From NCBI RefSeq assembly GCF_008710135.1, contig NZ_VYKK01000030.1, positions 1-64,000 of the forward strand: DNA of 64,000 nt, in the 5' to 3' direction. Of the stretch, positions 1 to 7,908 are shown one piece after another. Source of the stretch: Paenibacillus spiritus. Its GTDB lineage: Bacteria; Bacillota; Bacilli; Paenibacillales; Paenibacillaceae. The notes beneath the pieces are model-generated. The model was not told the DNA's origin. It searched no databases and saw only the letters and a list, made by a program, of their open reading frames with translations. A program made the translations under genes and the position numbers. The first letter of the stretch is position 1. Each line of letters begins with the position of its first letter.

Positions 1-205
1 TCCATAAAAGGCTCGACCTTCGTCGAGCTGAACGTCCGAAAGATATTGAGCTCAGCTGAGCCGATCCTTTCGGACGAACAAGTTCGTTTGACTTGCTCAT
101 AAGATGAATCTGACGAGATGTTACTCTCGATTAATACTCACTCGTTGTTCAGTTTTCAAAGATCAAACCATCTTCATCGCTGATGCTCATTCGCACCAGC
201 AACTC
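1..205 (-). promoter_or_regulatory. rRNA operon leader immediately upstream of a 16S rRNA gene
   Basis: Read on the minus strand, this stretch ends with CCTTTTATGGA, the bases that normally run directly into the 16S start GAGAGTTTGATCCTGG, so the 16S gene begins just off the left edge. A Bacillus-type boxA antitermination motif (TTGATCTTTGAAAACT) lies at 151-166. Inverted repeats at 34-42/67-75 (GTCCGAAAG/CTTTCGGAC) and 11-16/23-28 fit the pre-16S processing stem and leader hairpins. The 16S gene itself is not in the window, so this is inferred from the leader. Confidence 0.85.
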
Positions 206-209
206 TTAT

Positions 210-238
210 ACTATATCACGTCCGACCGTTTTGTGCAA
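210..238 (-). promoter_or_regulatory. rrn promoter P2 (sigma-A)
   Basis: Minus-strand -35 TTGCAC (233-238), 17-bp spacer, -10 TATAGT (210-215). An A-rich tract just upstream of the -35 (about 241-252) could act as an UP element. Transcription would start near 204 and run into the leader. Confidence 0.8.
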
Positions 239-295
239 GCACTTTTTTTGATCTTGTTTCATTCGATCGAATCAGGATCAATCGGCCGGAATAAG

Positions 296-324
296 AATAT
301 ACCATGCTCGCTAACTGAATGCAA
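296..324 (-). promoter_or_regulatory. rrn promoter P1 (sigma-A)
   Basis: Minus-strand -35 TTGCAT (319-324), 17-bp spacer, -10 TATATT (296-301), about 86 bp upstream of P2. Tandem promoters are usual for rRNA operons of Bacillales. Confidence 0.75.
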
Positions 325-376
325 CCCTTTTTCGTAAATTATTTAATTACATTAAATTCCCAAGATTTGCGTTATA

Positions 377-413
377 CCAAAAAGGACAACCCCTCTTCTA
401 TGGGCTTGTCCTT
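377..413 (-). terminator. Rho-independent terminator of the transglutaminase-like gene
   Basis: Inverted repeat AAGGACAA (382-389) / TTGTCCTT (406-413) followed on the minus strand by a short T run (TTTTTGG). It separates the surface-protein transcript from the rrn promoters. Confidence 0.65.
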
Positions 414-452
414 GATTTCATTCATTATTCAGCATCTTCACTATTCAGAAGA

Positions 453-1259
453 TTAATAAACCTTGGCCGGAGCGTACTTGCTGCTGCTCTTGGCCAGCGC
501 TACGCTCTTCTTGCTCTTGGCAAGCCCGGCGTCCACGGTCGTATCAATCGTGATCCATGTGCCGCCGACCATGACTTCGTTCCAGGCATGATATTCTTTC
601 ACATAATCGCTGCTGCCCATCACGAGCTTGGTCGGAACGCCTACGCTGCGGAGCATCGCGGCGAACAAAGCCGAGTAGTCATAGCAGATTCCCTTCTTGC
701 TGCTCAGTGTATTCTCGATGTTGGGGATATAGTCAGCCGGCAGGTTGGCGGCCAGCGTGTAGTCGTATTTAATATTGTCTACTACGTAGTTATAGATCAG
801 TTTCACCTTGTCCATGTCTGTCGAAGCATTCTTCGTCAGTTCCTTCGCGATCTGAATAGATTTGTCGGTGGCATCCCATTTGATGTTCTGTACCGAGCCG
901 AGATAGGCCGCATTCGGATTGGACAGGGAGAGGGACACCGTCTCGGAGAAGATCAATTTGTATTTGTTGCCGCTTGTGTTCTCCAGTACGGAGACTTGAT
1001 ACGAGCCATTTCCCTGCTGAAGCGGGAACCATTCCTCGGAATCGCTCGGCAGTGTGTAGTTATAGCTCTTGCCGTCTTTGGTTATCATAACTTTCGTTCG
1101 GACGGACGGGGTAACATCATATTGTACGCCGACAACTCCCTGACTCACCTTGGAAGTATCCATCCAGTCGGCGGAGGCTTGGACAGAGGACGGAACGAGC
1201 GGGAGAGCGCCGAGGCCGATGACGCCTGCAAGCAGCATGCTGTACCATTTCTTATTCAT
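453..1259 (-). CDS. Exported transglutaminase-like protein
   Basis: 268-residue secreted protein. A signal peptide occupies residues 1 to about 29 (basic start, hydrophobic core, SSVQASA end). Residues 40-125 form a beta-rich N-terminal region, and residues 135-245 a transglutaminase-like (Transglut_core) domain with the full triad: Cys192 in KGICYDYS, His224 in EYHAWNE and Asp239 in ITIDT. Such domains act as transglutaminases or cysteine peptidases on peptides or cell-wall cross-links; the substrate here is unknown. The ATG start is preceded by AAAGGAG at 10 nt. The gene is alone in its transcript, between its riboswitch leader and the terminator at 377-413. The tandem riboswitches imply second-messenger control of a surface activity such as adhesion or wall modification. 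Family assignment is firm, function is not. Confidence 0.85.
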   Translation of the reverse strand: MNKKWYSMLLAGVIGLGALPLVPSSVQASADWMDTSKVSQGVVGVQYDVTPSVRTKVMITKDGKSYNYTLPSDSEEWFPLQQGNGSYQVSVLENTSGNKYKLIFSETVSLSLSNPNAAYLGSVQNIKWDATDKSIQIAKELTKNASTDMDKVKLIYNYVVDNIKYDYTLAANLPADYIPNIENTLSSKKGICYDYSALFAAMLRSVGVPTKLVMGSSDYVKEYHAWNEVMVGGTWITIDTTVDAGLAKSKKSVALAKSSSKYAPAKVY

Positions 1260-1276
1260 TTTGATAAAACTCCTTT

Positions 1277-1356
1277 CGGCAACTGGCTGCCACCCCTCGC
1301 GGGAAGGCCCTGTAGCTTTGCGTCCCTGCCTTTCGACAGGTTTGCTATTATCGTTG
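1277..1356 (-). ncRNA. GEMM-I cyclic dinucleotide riboswitch, proximal aptamer (A20 variant)
   Basis: The minus strand contains the GEMM-I hallmarks in order: GCAAACC, a GAAA tetraloop in P2, GGGACGCAAAGC, GGGCCU and GGCAGCCAGUUGCC. The base two before the CAAACC block is A (UAGCAAACC), whereas classical c-di-GMP-I aptamers have G at this ligand-contacting position (position 20 in Vc2 numbering). A20 is the signature of GEMM-Ib aptamers that can bind 3',3'-cGAMP. The aptamer ends directly against the ribosome binding site AAAGGAG (1270-1276) of the transglutaminase-like gene, so control of translation initiation is plausible. Ligand identity is inferred. Confidence 0.85.
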
Positions 1357-1391
1357 CAGCCTTATCTAAACAACAAAAAAAGCCTCTTCAT

Positions 1392-1474
1392 TCGGTAGCT
1401 GGCTGCCACCCCTTGCGGGAAAGGCCCTGTAGCTTTGCGTCCCTGCCTTTCGACAGGTTTGCCGTTATCGTGTT
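1392..1474 (-). ncRNA. GEMM-I (c-di-GMP-I) riboswitch, distal aptamer
   Basis: A second copy of the GEMM-I fold, nearly identical to the proximal one, lies about 40 nt upstream in the same leader. It has CGGCAAACC with the canonical G20, a GAAA tetraloop, GGGACGCAAAGC and GGCAGCCAGCUACCG. It is followed by GAGGC and a run of seven T (1374-1380 on the complement). AGCC from the aptamer 3' strand could pair with GGCU before the U run to make a weak terminator that competes with ligand-bound P1. The mode (ON or OFF) is inferred only. Confidence 0.88.
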
Positions 1475-1490
1475 TAGCTTTTCTGTTAAT

Positions 1491-1519
1491 AGATTACCAT
1501 ATTTGCAGAGCCCGTTCAA
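1491..1519 (-). promoter_or_regulatory. Sigma-A promoter for the tandem-riboswitch leader
   Basis: Minus-strand -35 TTGAAC (1514-1519), 17-bp spacer, -10 TAATCT (1491-1496). The predicted start near 1484 lies just upstream of the distal aptamer, giving a leader of about 225 nt that carries both aptamers. Confidence 0.7.
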
Positions 1520-1588
1520 TAGTTTCGAGCAATAAAACTTCCAAATTTTAATATTTTTTTCGTAAAAACCCGGTTGAACTTTACTGCA

Positions 1589-2233
1589 TCAAGGCATTTT
1601 GGCATGGATGATAAGTCTGTGGGTGGGATTGATCATTGGATCGCAGGTTATCAGAGTAAGCATAGAGTCCTGGCCCCGGTCTTCCAACACCCTAAGATCG
1701 GTCGGCAGCACGCGCCGGATCTCAACGACCTTATACGAATAGATCTGCCCGCGAGCTTTAACTACGATGGAATCCCCGATCTTGACCTCTCCCAGGCGGT
1801 TGAAGAGCCGCCCTTTGGTATGCGCCCGGTGCGCCGCAACGGCAGAGTTGCCGCTCTCTCCGAGCGGTGCCGTCCCGGCGACATGAGCTGCCGCATGCTT
1901 CATGTTCGCTTTGGTCGCTCCTTCAAGAATCGGGAGCTTCACTTCTATTGAAGGGATCTCGATCACCCCGATGGCATGCTCCTCGGATGCCGCTTCGGGA
2001 GATGCCTCCGGCTCTTCCAATTCCCCCTCCTGCAGAATCCGGGATACGGCCTCATATTTGCTTCGCAGATCGGAGCTTCCCGGCGATGGAGTTGCGGTAT
2101 CGGCATCGGCAAAGCTTCTCTCCGCTTCGGCCAGGAGTCTCGCCTGCTGCCAGTCGTTATAACGCTCGTTGCCCCACGGATACAGCAAGACCAGTATTCC
2201 GGCTGCAATCAGCAGATAGGATAGTTTCCGCAT
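1589..2233 (-). CDS. Class D sortase
   Basis: 214-residue sortase. One N-terminal membrane anchor (residues 5-19), a spacer of about 70 residues, then a sortase beta-barrel from about residue 85. Catalytic residues are visible: His135 (AVAAHRAH), Cys197 in LITCDP and Arg206 in THRLIIHA. VIEIPSIEVKLPI and the TLITCDP pattern are typical of class D enzymes of Bacillales, which attach LPxTG-like proteins to peptidoglycan or act in sporulating cells. ATG start with AAAGGAG 8 nt upstream. Upstream on the same strand are the GtrA, glycosyltransferase and PMT genes; no LPxTG substrate is encoded in the window, so its partner is elsewhere. Confidence 0.88.
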   Translation of the reverse strand: MRKLSYLLIAAGILVLLYPWGNERYNDWQQARLLAEAERSFADADTATPSPGSSDLRSKYEAVSRILQEGELEEPEASPEAASEEHAIGVIEIPSIEVKLPILEGATKANMKHAAAHVAGTAPLGESGNSAVAAHRAHTKGRLFNRLGEVKIGDSIVVKARGQIYSYKVVEIRRVLPTDLRVLEDRGQDSMLTLITCDPMINPTHRLIIHAKMP

Positions 2234-2258
2234 TGAAGAAGCTCCTTTCTCGGTCCGC

Positions 2259-2708
2259 TTATTGCGAAGACGTCCGGTCGCCGACCGGCGTCCCCTTCGG
2301 CTTGACGAATACCCATTTGCGGCTGCCGAAGAAGTTGATTATGACGGTTATGAAGGTAACCGCCGCTTTGGAGAGCAGCACTTGAATCCCCAGTGTATCG
2401 GTCAGTAAACGGATCAGAACGAGAGAGAGTCCCATTACGCACAGATTCAGAATGATGAACCGCAGCAGCTGGCCGCGGTCAAACCGGTCGTTCCGGGAAC
2501 TCTCCTGATCCCGAAATGTTATTTTCTTGTTCCAGATAAAGCTGTTGGCCGTGCCCGCGCTGTAGGACAGCACCTGGGCCGCGGTATAGAACAGCCCCAG
2601 ACTGTTCAGTACGGTGAAGACGGCAAAGTCCACTATCGTATTCAGCACGCCGACCGCATTGAATTTAAGGAATTGAATCAGATCGGCCCGTCGCTTGAAC
2701 TCAGCCAC
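2259..2708 (-). CDS. GtrA-family membrane protein
   Basis: 149 residues starting at a GTG that overlaps the end of the upstream glycosyltransferase by 8 nt; GGAGG lies 8-9 nt before it, so translation is probably coupled. Four hydrophobic segments are visible (about residues 13-35, 40-60, 80-100, 108-128) with the typical GVLNTIVDFAVF and SFIWNKKITF motifs. GtrA proteins are thought to move undecaprenyl-phosphate-linked sugars across the membrane. Directly beside a GtrB-like transferase and a PMT-type enzyme it would supply the lipid-linked sugar on the outer face. An earlier in-frame ATG at 2852 lies deep in the upstream gene and has no ribosome binding site. Confidence 0.85.
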   Translation of the reverse strand: MAEFKRRADLIQFLKFNAVGVLNTIVDFAVFTVLNSLGLFYTAAQVLSYSAGTANSFIWNKKITFRDQESSRNDRFDRGQLLRFIILNLCVMGLSLVLIRLLTDTLGIQVLLSKAAVTFITVIINFFGSRKWVFVKPKGTPVGDRTSSQ

Positions 2709-3720
2709 GGCCGTTCTCCTCCCTTGCCTGAGCGCCGTCCTCTTCCAGAAGCTCCCGCTCTTCACCCGGCAGCCTTGCGTATCCGGTCTCCTGACGCACG
2801 ATATACAGCGGTCTGCCTTTGGCCTCATCGTAGATCCGGCCGATATATTCACCGATTACCCCCAGCAGCATCAGCATAATCCCGTTGAACAGCAGATTGA
2901 CGCCGACAATCGAGGCCCATCCGGGGACGGTCCGGGAAGTAAAGAGCTTCTGGAACAGCACGAAGAACAGGTACAGAAAGCTCGAAAGGGACAAGGCAAA
3001 GCCGATATAGGACGCGATCTTGAGCGGCTTGTGAGAGAAAGAGGTGATGCCGTCTAGGGCGAACCGGAGCATTTTTTTGAGCGGATACTTGGTCTCCCCG
3101 GCAAAACGTTCCTCCCGCACGTATTCCACGCTCGTCTGCTGAAAGCCTACCCAGCTCACCAGTCCGCGAACGTACCGGTTCTTCTCCTTAAGGCCGCGCA
3201 GCACGTCGGCCACCTTGCGATCAATCAGCCGGAAGTCTCCGGTATCGGTCGGGATATCGACGCTTGTCATGCTGCTGAGCAGACGGTAGTACAGCTTGGC
3301 TGTCACTTTCTTGAACGCCGTCTCGCCGTGTCGCTTCAGACGTTTGCCGTACACGACTTCATAACCCTGCTTCCACTTCGCAATCATCTCCAGAATGACT
3401 TCGGGAGGGTCCTGAAGATCCGCATCAATGACGACGATCGCCTCTCCCCGGGCGTAATCCATTCCTGCCGTAATCGCCACCTGATGACCGAAGTTCCGGG
3501 AAAAATCGATAATCTTCACCCGCGGATCGCGGTCTGCGATCTCCCTCATAATCGTCATAGTACGGTCCCGGCTCCCGTCGTTCACGAACACCAGTTCATA
3601 CGTATCGCCGCAGCAGTCCATGACTTTGGACAGCCGTTCATAGGTGTGGGCAATGACCTGTTCCTCGTTGTACATCGGAATAATGACACTGTATTTGGCA
3701 TTCACCGCATTCACCACCAT
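2701..3720 (-). CDS. Polyprenyl-phosphate glycosyltransferase (GT2, GtrB/DPMS-like)
   Basis: About 339 residues. N-terminal GT-A domain begins with YSVIIPMYNEE, followed by FVNDGSRDRT and the metal/nucleotide motif VIDADLQDPPE. Two C-terminal transmembrane helices (about residues 225-250 and 260-290) match the GtrB/ArnC/DPMS class, which load a sugar from a nucleotide donor onto undecaprenyl phosphate. TAGGAGG lies only 3 nt before the chosen ATG; a GTG one or two codons later would be better spaced, so the start is uncertain by 1-2 residues. It sits between the PMT-like gene and gtrA, forming a three-step lipid-linked sugar pathway: load, flip, transfer. Confidence 0.88.
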   Translation of the reverse strand: MVVNAVNAKYSVIIPMYNEEQVIAHTYERLSKVMDCCGDTYELVFVNDGSRDRTMTIMREIADRDPRVKIIDFSRNFGHQVAITAGMDYARGEAIVVIDADLQDPPEVILEMIAKWKQGYEVVYGKRLKRHGETAFKKVTAKLYYRLLSSMTSVDIPTDTGDFRLIDRKVADVLRGLKEKNRYVRGLVSWVGFQQTSVEYVREERFAGETKYPLKKMLRFALDGITSFSHKPLKIASYIGFALSLSSFLYLFFVLFQKLFTSRTVPGWASIVGVNLLFNGIMLMLLGVIGEYIGRIYDEAKGRPLYIVRQETGYARLPGEERELLEEDGAQAREENGRG

Positions 3721-3810
3721 AAGCCTCCTATACACACAAATGATAAACAATGCGGACAGCTCCAGTCCCGGAAACTGCCCGCACGGTTATGTCTCTCTTA
3801 AAACGCAAGA

Positions 3811-6800
3811 TCAGAATACCCAGGTCGGGAACCAGCGGAGCATAATGTCCACGTAGTCTTTGGTGACCTGCATACCCGACAGAACGGGGTAGAACATCAC
3901 GAACAAGACGGCGGCCGCGGCTGCATAGATACCCAGCAGCGCGTTCGCCCGCTTCGGAGCCAGTCTGCCGTCGGCAAGCTTCAGCATATATACCAGAGCC
4001 AGAATCAGGAAAGGCACCATCGCGAAATAATGATAAAGGAACGTCTGGCGCGGAACAAGCATCCAGGGAATGAATTGGGAGAAGAAGCCGATCCAGAGCA
4101 CATACAGCTTCTTCTCGCCCCGCTTGATCGTCATCCACAGGGCAGCCAGCAGGGCAAAAATGCCGGTCCACCAGATCACCGGGTTGCCCATCGTCACAAT
4201 ACTGCTGACCTTGCCGGCCGGCAGGCCGTCTCCGCCGCTGAAGAACCAGACCGGCCGCTTCATGAACGGCCACTGCCACCACTGCGAAGCGAACGGATGG
4301 GTCGCGGTCAGCTGGCTGTGATAATCGTACATGTTCTTCTGGGCCTCAATCAGGCCGCTGAACGTATAGCCTTGCCCTGTCACCGACAGCACCGGTATGA
4401 ACGACAGGCTGTAGATGGCCGCCGGAATCAGAACGAAGAATGCCACGCAGGACCCAAGCGTAAGAACGGTGTTTCGCCAAAAGACGGCCGACGCCGACCG
4501 GCAGGCGGCGGCCAGCTCCTGATCGCCGCTCCCGCGTTCCAGCACTCCCCGGGCCGCCCGGTACTGGCGGTAGCGGTCATAGAGCGCAATGAACAGCATA
4601 ACGGCAAGGCCCGCTCCTCCGTACAGCACAATCCATTTGGAGGCGACGCCGATGCCGAAGAACAGCCCGGACCAGAAGAGCGGCCAAAGCGTCTTTCGAA
4701 GCGGCACGCGGTAGAAGTCCATTGCCACGTACCGCTGCATGAAGTAGAACATCAGAATAATGAAGAACACGCCGTAGACATCAATGGTGGAGATTCGCGT
4801 CTGGGTAAAATGCATGAAGTCCAGCGCGAACAGTCCTGCGGCCAGCGCCGCGTAACGGGTTCTGCCGAACAGGCGGAGCGCCATTACATAGAGCGTTGGC
4901 AGCATTGCGATACCGAACAGCGTGCCCACAATCCGCCAGCCGAACGGCGTGACGCCGAACACTTCCATCCCGGCGGCAATCAGCAGCTTGCCGAGCGGCG
5001 GGTGGGTGTTCTCGTAAGGCACGATGCCGTGCATGTACTCATAAGCGGTCCGGGCATGATAGATTTCATCAAAATAGGAACTGTTCATGTAGCCCATATG
5101 GGCCGGAACCTTGCTCTGTTCATCGAACAGCATGGCTCCCGTCCCCTTCTTGGCGGGGGAGCCGGCATCTACCGCCGATGCAACCGGCAGCGGCTCCGAG
5201 GTTCCGGGCGCATAGAAGGCCATTTCGTGCAGGAAGAATCCCGGCGAGGTCGCTGTGATCCGGACATAGCGGGCGGATGTATTCAGCACCTGTTCCTTCC
5301 AGATGAATACATTGCCGACCTCCTCATTCACGATGACCGGTCCCGACCAATTATCCCCCGTCTCGCTGAATTCCAGCTTAAAGGCGCCGGTCCCCACTCC
5401 TCCGAATGTCTTGGCCTTCTCCAATTGCTGCGAGCTTCCGAGATCGACAACGACGCTGCTGCCGGTCTGCGGCTCCCAGACCGTCTGCGGGGAGCGGTCC
5501 GAACCGAGGTTGGTCAAAGCCAGAGCGCCGTACAGCACGGTGATGGCGCCCATCCAGATCCAGTCCTTCCGTCCCATCCGCGCACCGCGGGATACGGCGG
5601 AGCCGGCCAGCGGCCGCAGCTCCTCGGCGAGCGCTATTTGGGACCGGCGCTGCTCTTCTTCGGACCGCGGGCCCGGAAGCGGCAGCACCCGGCCTCTGAA
5701 ATAGATATCCCAGCCGACATAGAGCATATACAGCAGCAGCCCCAGATTCGCAATGGAGGTCAGCAGCACGATGCCGTCCGAACCCGGCGTCTGGGAGGCG
5801 TTCAGGAAGATGAGCACATACCGGACATTGATATACTGGGTCAGCGAGAAGCCGAAGAACAGCAGAAGCAGTCTGCGGTCCCGCGAAGCGGCATAGGCAA
5901 AGAGCGACAGAATGAGCGCCGGGAACATGTAGCGCTCATGCATTTTGGTGCCGAGCACGAACATGACGACGATCATCAGCATGGCGATATAGTACGACTT
6001 GGAGAGATCCTGCCGGTTCTTCCGGAAGGAGAACAGGCCGGCCAGCAGCACCGTTACGACAATGAAGATGCTCCCCCAGATCCGGAACGGGATGCCGAGC
6101 CACGTCCGGTCGATCGGCGCCCAGGACGGCGCAATCAGCGTATACAGATTGAAGGCATTGACCGTTGAGTACGGATAGGACGAGAGCGTGCTGCTGTACA
6201 GGTCGATTATGCCTTTGATGCCCCCGTTGCCCCAGAAGAACGGCAGCGCGATGGCAGCCAGGGCCGCCAGTCCGTACAGCGCCCCCTTCAGCAGTTCTTT
6301 CCAGGCGCGATGATGATAGAACGCAAACAGCAGCACCGGGGTAAAGATCAGCGCCTGCGGCTTGACTGCGGTCGCAATGGCGAACCACAGGGCGGCTACC
6401 GCCAACCGCTTGTCGGCGACAGCCATAATGCTGAGCAGCAGGAACAGGACGAAGAACGAGTCCGCCTGGCCCCACACGGCCGAATCCGTCAGGACGGCCG
6501 GATTGAACAAGTAAAGGGCGGCGAGCGCCAGCGCGAGGCCGCTGCCCCATTTTTTGCAGACGAACCGGTACAGCAGCACGCCCGTAATCAGATCGGCCAC
6601 AATCGCCGGAAGCTTGAACAGCAGCATTTCGCCGGAAGAGCCCGCCGCCAGCCCGAGTCCCAGCTTGATCTCATGCAGAAGATACAGAATATAGAGATAA
6701 CCCGGCGGATAGTCCGCGAAGACACCCTCTTCATAGAAGCGGCCCGGTCCCAGATCGGCGACCCGCTGCCCCCAGTACATGAAGGTCTTCATGTCGTTCA

Positions 6801-7629
6801 GGTAGCCCTGCTGGGTCCAGCCGAGCCAGAGTCTCAGCACGAACGCAGCCGCAAGCGTCAGGATGAACCAGAAACGCACCGTCTTCTCCGGGCGGTCCAG
6901 GAGCCGTCTGCTGCGCATGGCCGAGCGGTACATCAGCACAAAGAAAACGGTGAACAAAGCAGAGAACAGCAGGACGCTCTTGGGAGAAACATCTCCGGTG
7001 TTGCCCGACTCCTCCTTCGGCGCCGAGGTCTGGTCCCCGTCAAGTGAAATGACCGAAGCGCCGGCGGGCGCTTCCGACAGCTCTTCTATTGATATATCGT
7101 CAAAATAGGCTTTGCCGGTGTTCAGGCTGCCGTAGCCGCCAAGCGCCGGACCTATGGAGATTTCTTTCTGGTCGCCGCCCGTACGGCCGACGAACTCCAG
7201 CTTCTCCCATTGTCCGCCGGTATCGGACAGCGCCGGATAGCCGCTGCCAAGACCCGCGACGACAATATTGGCCCCGAAGCCCTCCGCCCCCGCGCTGACG
7301 ACCTTGATCCAGCCCGAAATCCGGTAGAGGCTATCCGGCTTGACCGCTACGGTCTGCAGCCATTTGGCATGGTTCTGCTGAACGTTCTCGATCACGGCGG
7401 CGTTCCTGCCGGAATGAACCTCCTCTGATTCCACCGCGATCGTTCCCGCCGCCTCGTCCGGCACCCAGGCATCCCGGGTCCAGCCCGCCGGTGCATTGCC
7501 GTCCAGCTCTTCAAATCCCGAATTGTTCAGCATATTTCCTGCAGCGTGGCCGATTCCCCCGGGAACCGCCAGCAGGGCGACCAGCCAGACCGTGAGTACG
7601 GCTGCGGCGATCCGCCTTACCTTCAACAT
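3811..7629 (-). CDS. Giant two-module GT-C glycosyltransferase (PMT/GT39-type C-terminus)
   Basis: About 1272 residues from the ATG at 7629, chosen because it starts a signal peptide (MLKVRRIAAAVLTVWLVA) and has GAGGG upstream; a longer reading frame exists upstream without a good site. Domain order as seen: signal peptide 1-31; a carbohydrate-binding-like beta domain (about 32-190); a membrane helix near 220; a first polytopic GT-C module (about 250-660) with LNDMKTFMYWG near 278 and DYPPGY near 308; a discoidin-like (F5/8 type C) domain (about 705-810); and a second polytopic module from about 835 with the PMT signature FDEIYHARTAYEY near 853 and ENTHPPLGK. PMT enzymes transfer sugar from a lipid carrier to exported proteins. 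Two GT-C modules in one chain with sugar-binding-like domains between them is unusual. Confidence 0.85.
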   Translation of the reverse strand: MLKVRRIAAAVLTVWLVALLAVPGGIGHAAGNMLNNSGFEELDGNAPAGWTRDAWVPDEAAGTIAVESEEVHSGRNAAVIENVQQNHAKWLQTVAVKPDSLYRISGWIKVVSAGAEGFGANIVVAGLGSGYPALSDTGGQWEKLEFVGRTGGDQKEISIGPALGGYGSLNTGKAYFDDISIEELSEAPAGASVISLDGDQTSAPKEESGNTGDVSPKSVLLFSALFTVFFVLMYRSAMRSRRLLDRPEKTVRFWFILTLAAAFVLRLWLGWTQQGYLNDMKTFMYWGQRVADLGPGRFYEEGVFADYPPGYLYILYLLHEIKLGLGLAAGSSGEMLLFKLPAIVADLITGVLLYRFVCKKWGSGLALALAALYLFNPAVLTDSAVWGQADSFFVLFLLLSIMAVADKRLAVAALWFAIATAVKPQALIFTPVLLFAFYHHRAWKELLKGALYGLAALAAIALPFFWGNGGIKGIIDLYSSTLSSYPYSTVNAFNLYTLIAPSWAPIDRTWLGIPFRIWGSIFIVVTVLLAGLFSFRKNRQDLSKSYYIAMLMIVVMFVLGTKMHERYMFPALILSLFAYAASRDRRLLLLFFGFSLTQYINVRYVLIFLNASQTPGSDGIVLLTSIANLGLLLYMLYVGWDIYFRGRVLPLPGPRSEEEQRRSQIALAEELRPLAGSAVSRGARMGRKDWIWMGAITVLYGALALTNLGSDRSPQTVWEPQTGSSVVVDLGSSQQLEKAKTFGGVGTGAFKLEFSETGDNWSGPVIVNEEVGNVFIWKEQVLNTSARYVRITATSPGFFLHEMAFYAPGTSEPLPVASAVDAGSPAKKGTGAMLFDEQSKVPAHMGYMNSSYFDEIYHARTAYEYMHGIVPYENTHPPLGKLLIAAGMEVFGVTPFGWRIVGTLFGIAMLPTLYVMALRLFGRTRYAALAAGLFALDFMHFTQTRISTIDVYGVFFIILMFYFMQRYVAMDFYRVPLRKTLWPLFWSGLFFGIGVASKWIVLYGGAGLAVMLFIALYDRYRQYRAARGVLERGSGDQELAAACRSASAVFWRNTVLTLGSCVAFFVLIPAAIYSLSFIPVLSVTGQGYTFSGLIEAQKNMYDYHSQLTATHPFASQWWQWPFMKRPVWFFSGGDGLPAGKVSSIVTMGNPVIWWTGIFALLAALWMTIKRGEKKLYVLWIGFFSQFIPWMLVPRQTFLYHYFAMVPFLILALVYMLKLADGRLAPKRANALLGIYAAAAAVLFVMFYPVLSGMQVTKDYVDIMLRWFPTWVF

Positions 7630-7777
7630 GTCATCACCCTCGTCTTCGTCCCTTCTGAATAAGTAGTCTCTATGTAATCTGTCGAACTTCCTCACTTCAA
7701 TATAATGCAATTGGCGGTTGAAGGAAAGGCGACGAGCGACCCTGTAATGTCCGTCGGGACGGAAGGGACGGACAGAC

Positions 7778-7827
7778 TAAAAAGCCGGCCGTCAAAAAGC
7801 GCGAGAAGCTTCTTGGCCGGCCGGCTT
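7778..7827 (-). terminator. Terminator of pbuG
   Basis: 10-bp stem AAGCCGGCCG (7782-7791) / CGGCCGGCTT (7818-7827) with a T5 run on the minus-strand side, 82 bp after the permease stop. A separate small inverted repeat (TGTCCGTC...GACGGACA, 7749-7773) follows. Confidence 0.8.
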
Positions 7828-7908
7828 GGGCAGGGCGCGCTGCGCTCTGCCGCGATATTCGGTTAAATACGGGAAGAAAGGCTTGAAGCCTGCCGGTAAG
7901 GCCGGGCT

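Noticed and set aside
1866..2233. Sortase substrate (LPxTG-type protein) near the class D sortase
   Set aside because: No open frame in the window ends with an LPxTG-like motif, hydrophobic stretch and basic tail.
4030..6168. 712-codon open frame on the plus strand opposite the PMT-type gene
   Set aside because: Rich in Arg, Gln, His and Pro without domains; shadow of the membrane-protein coding strand.
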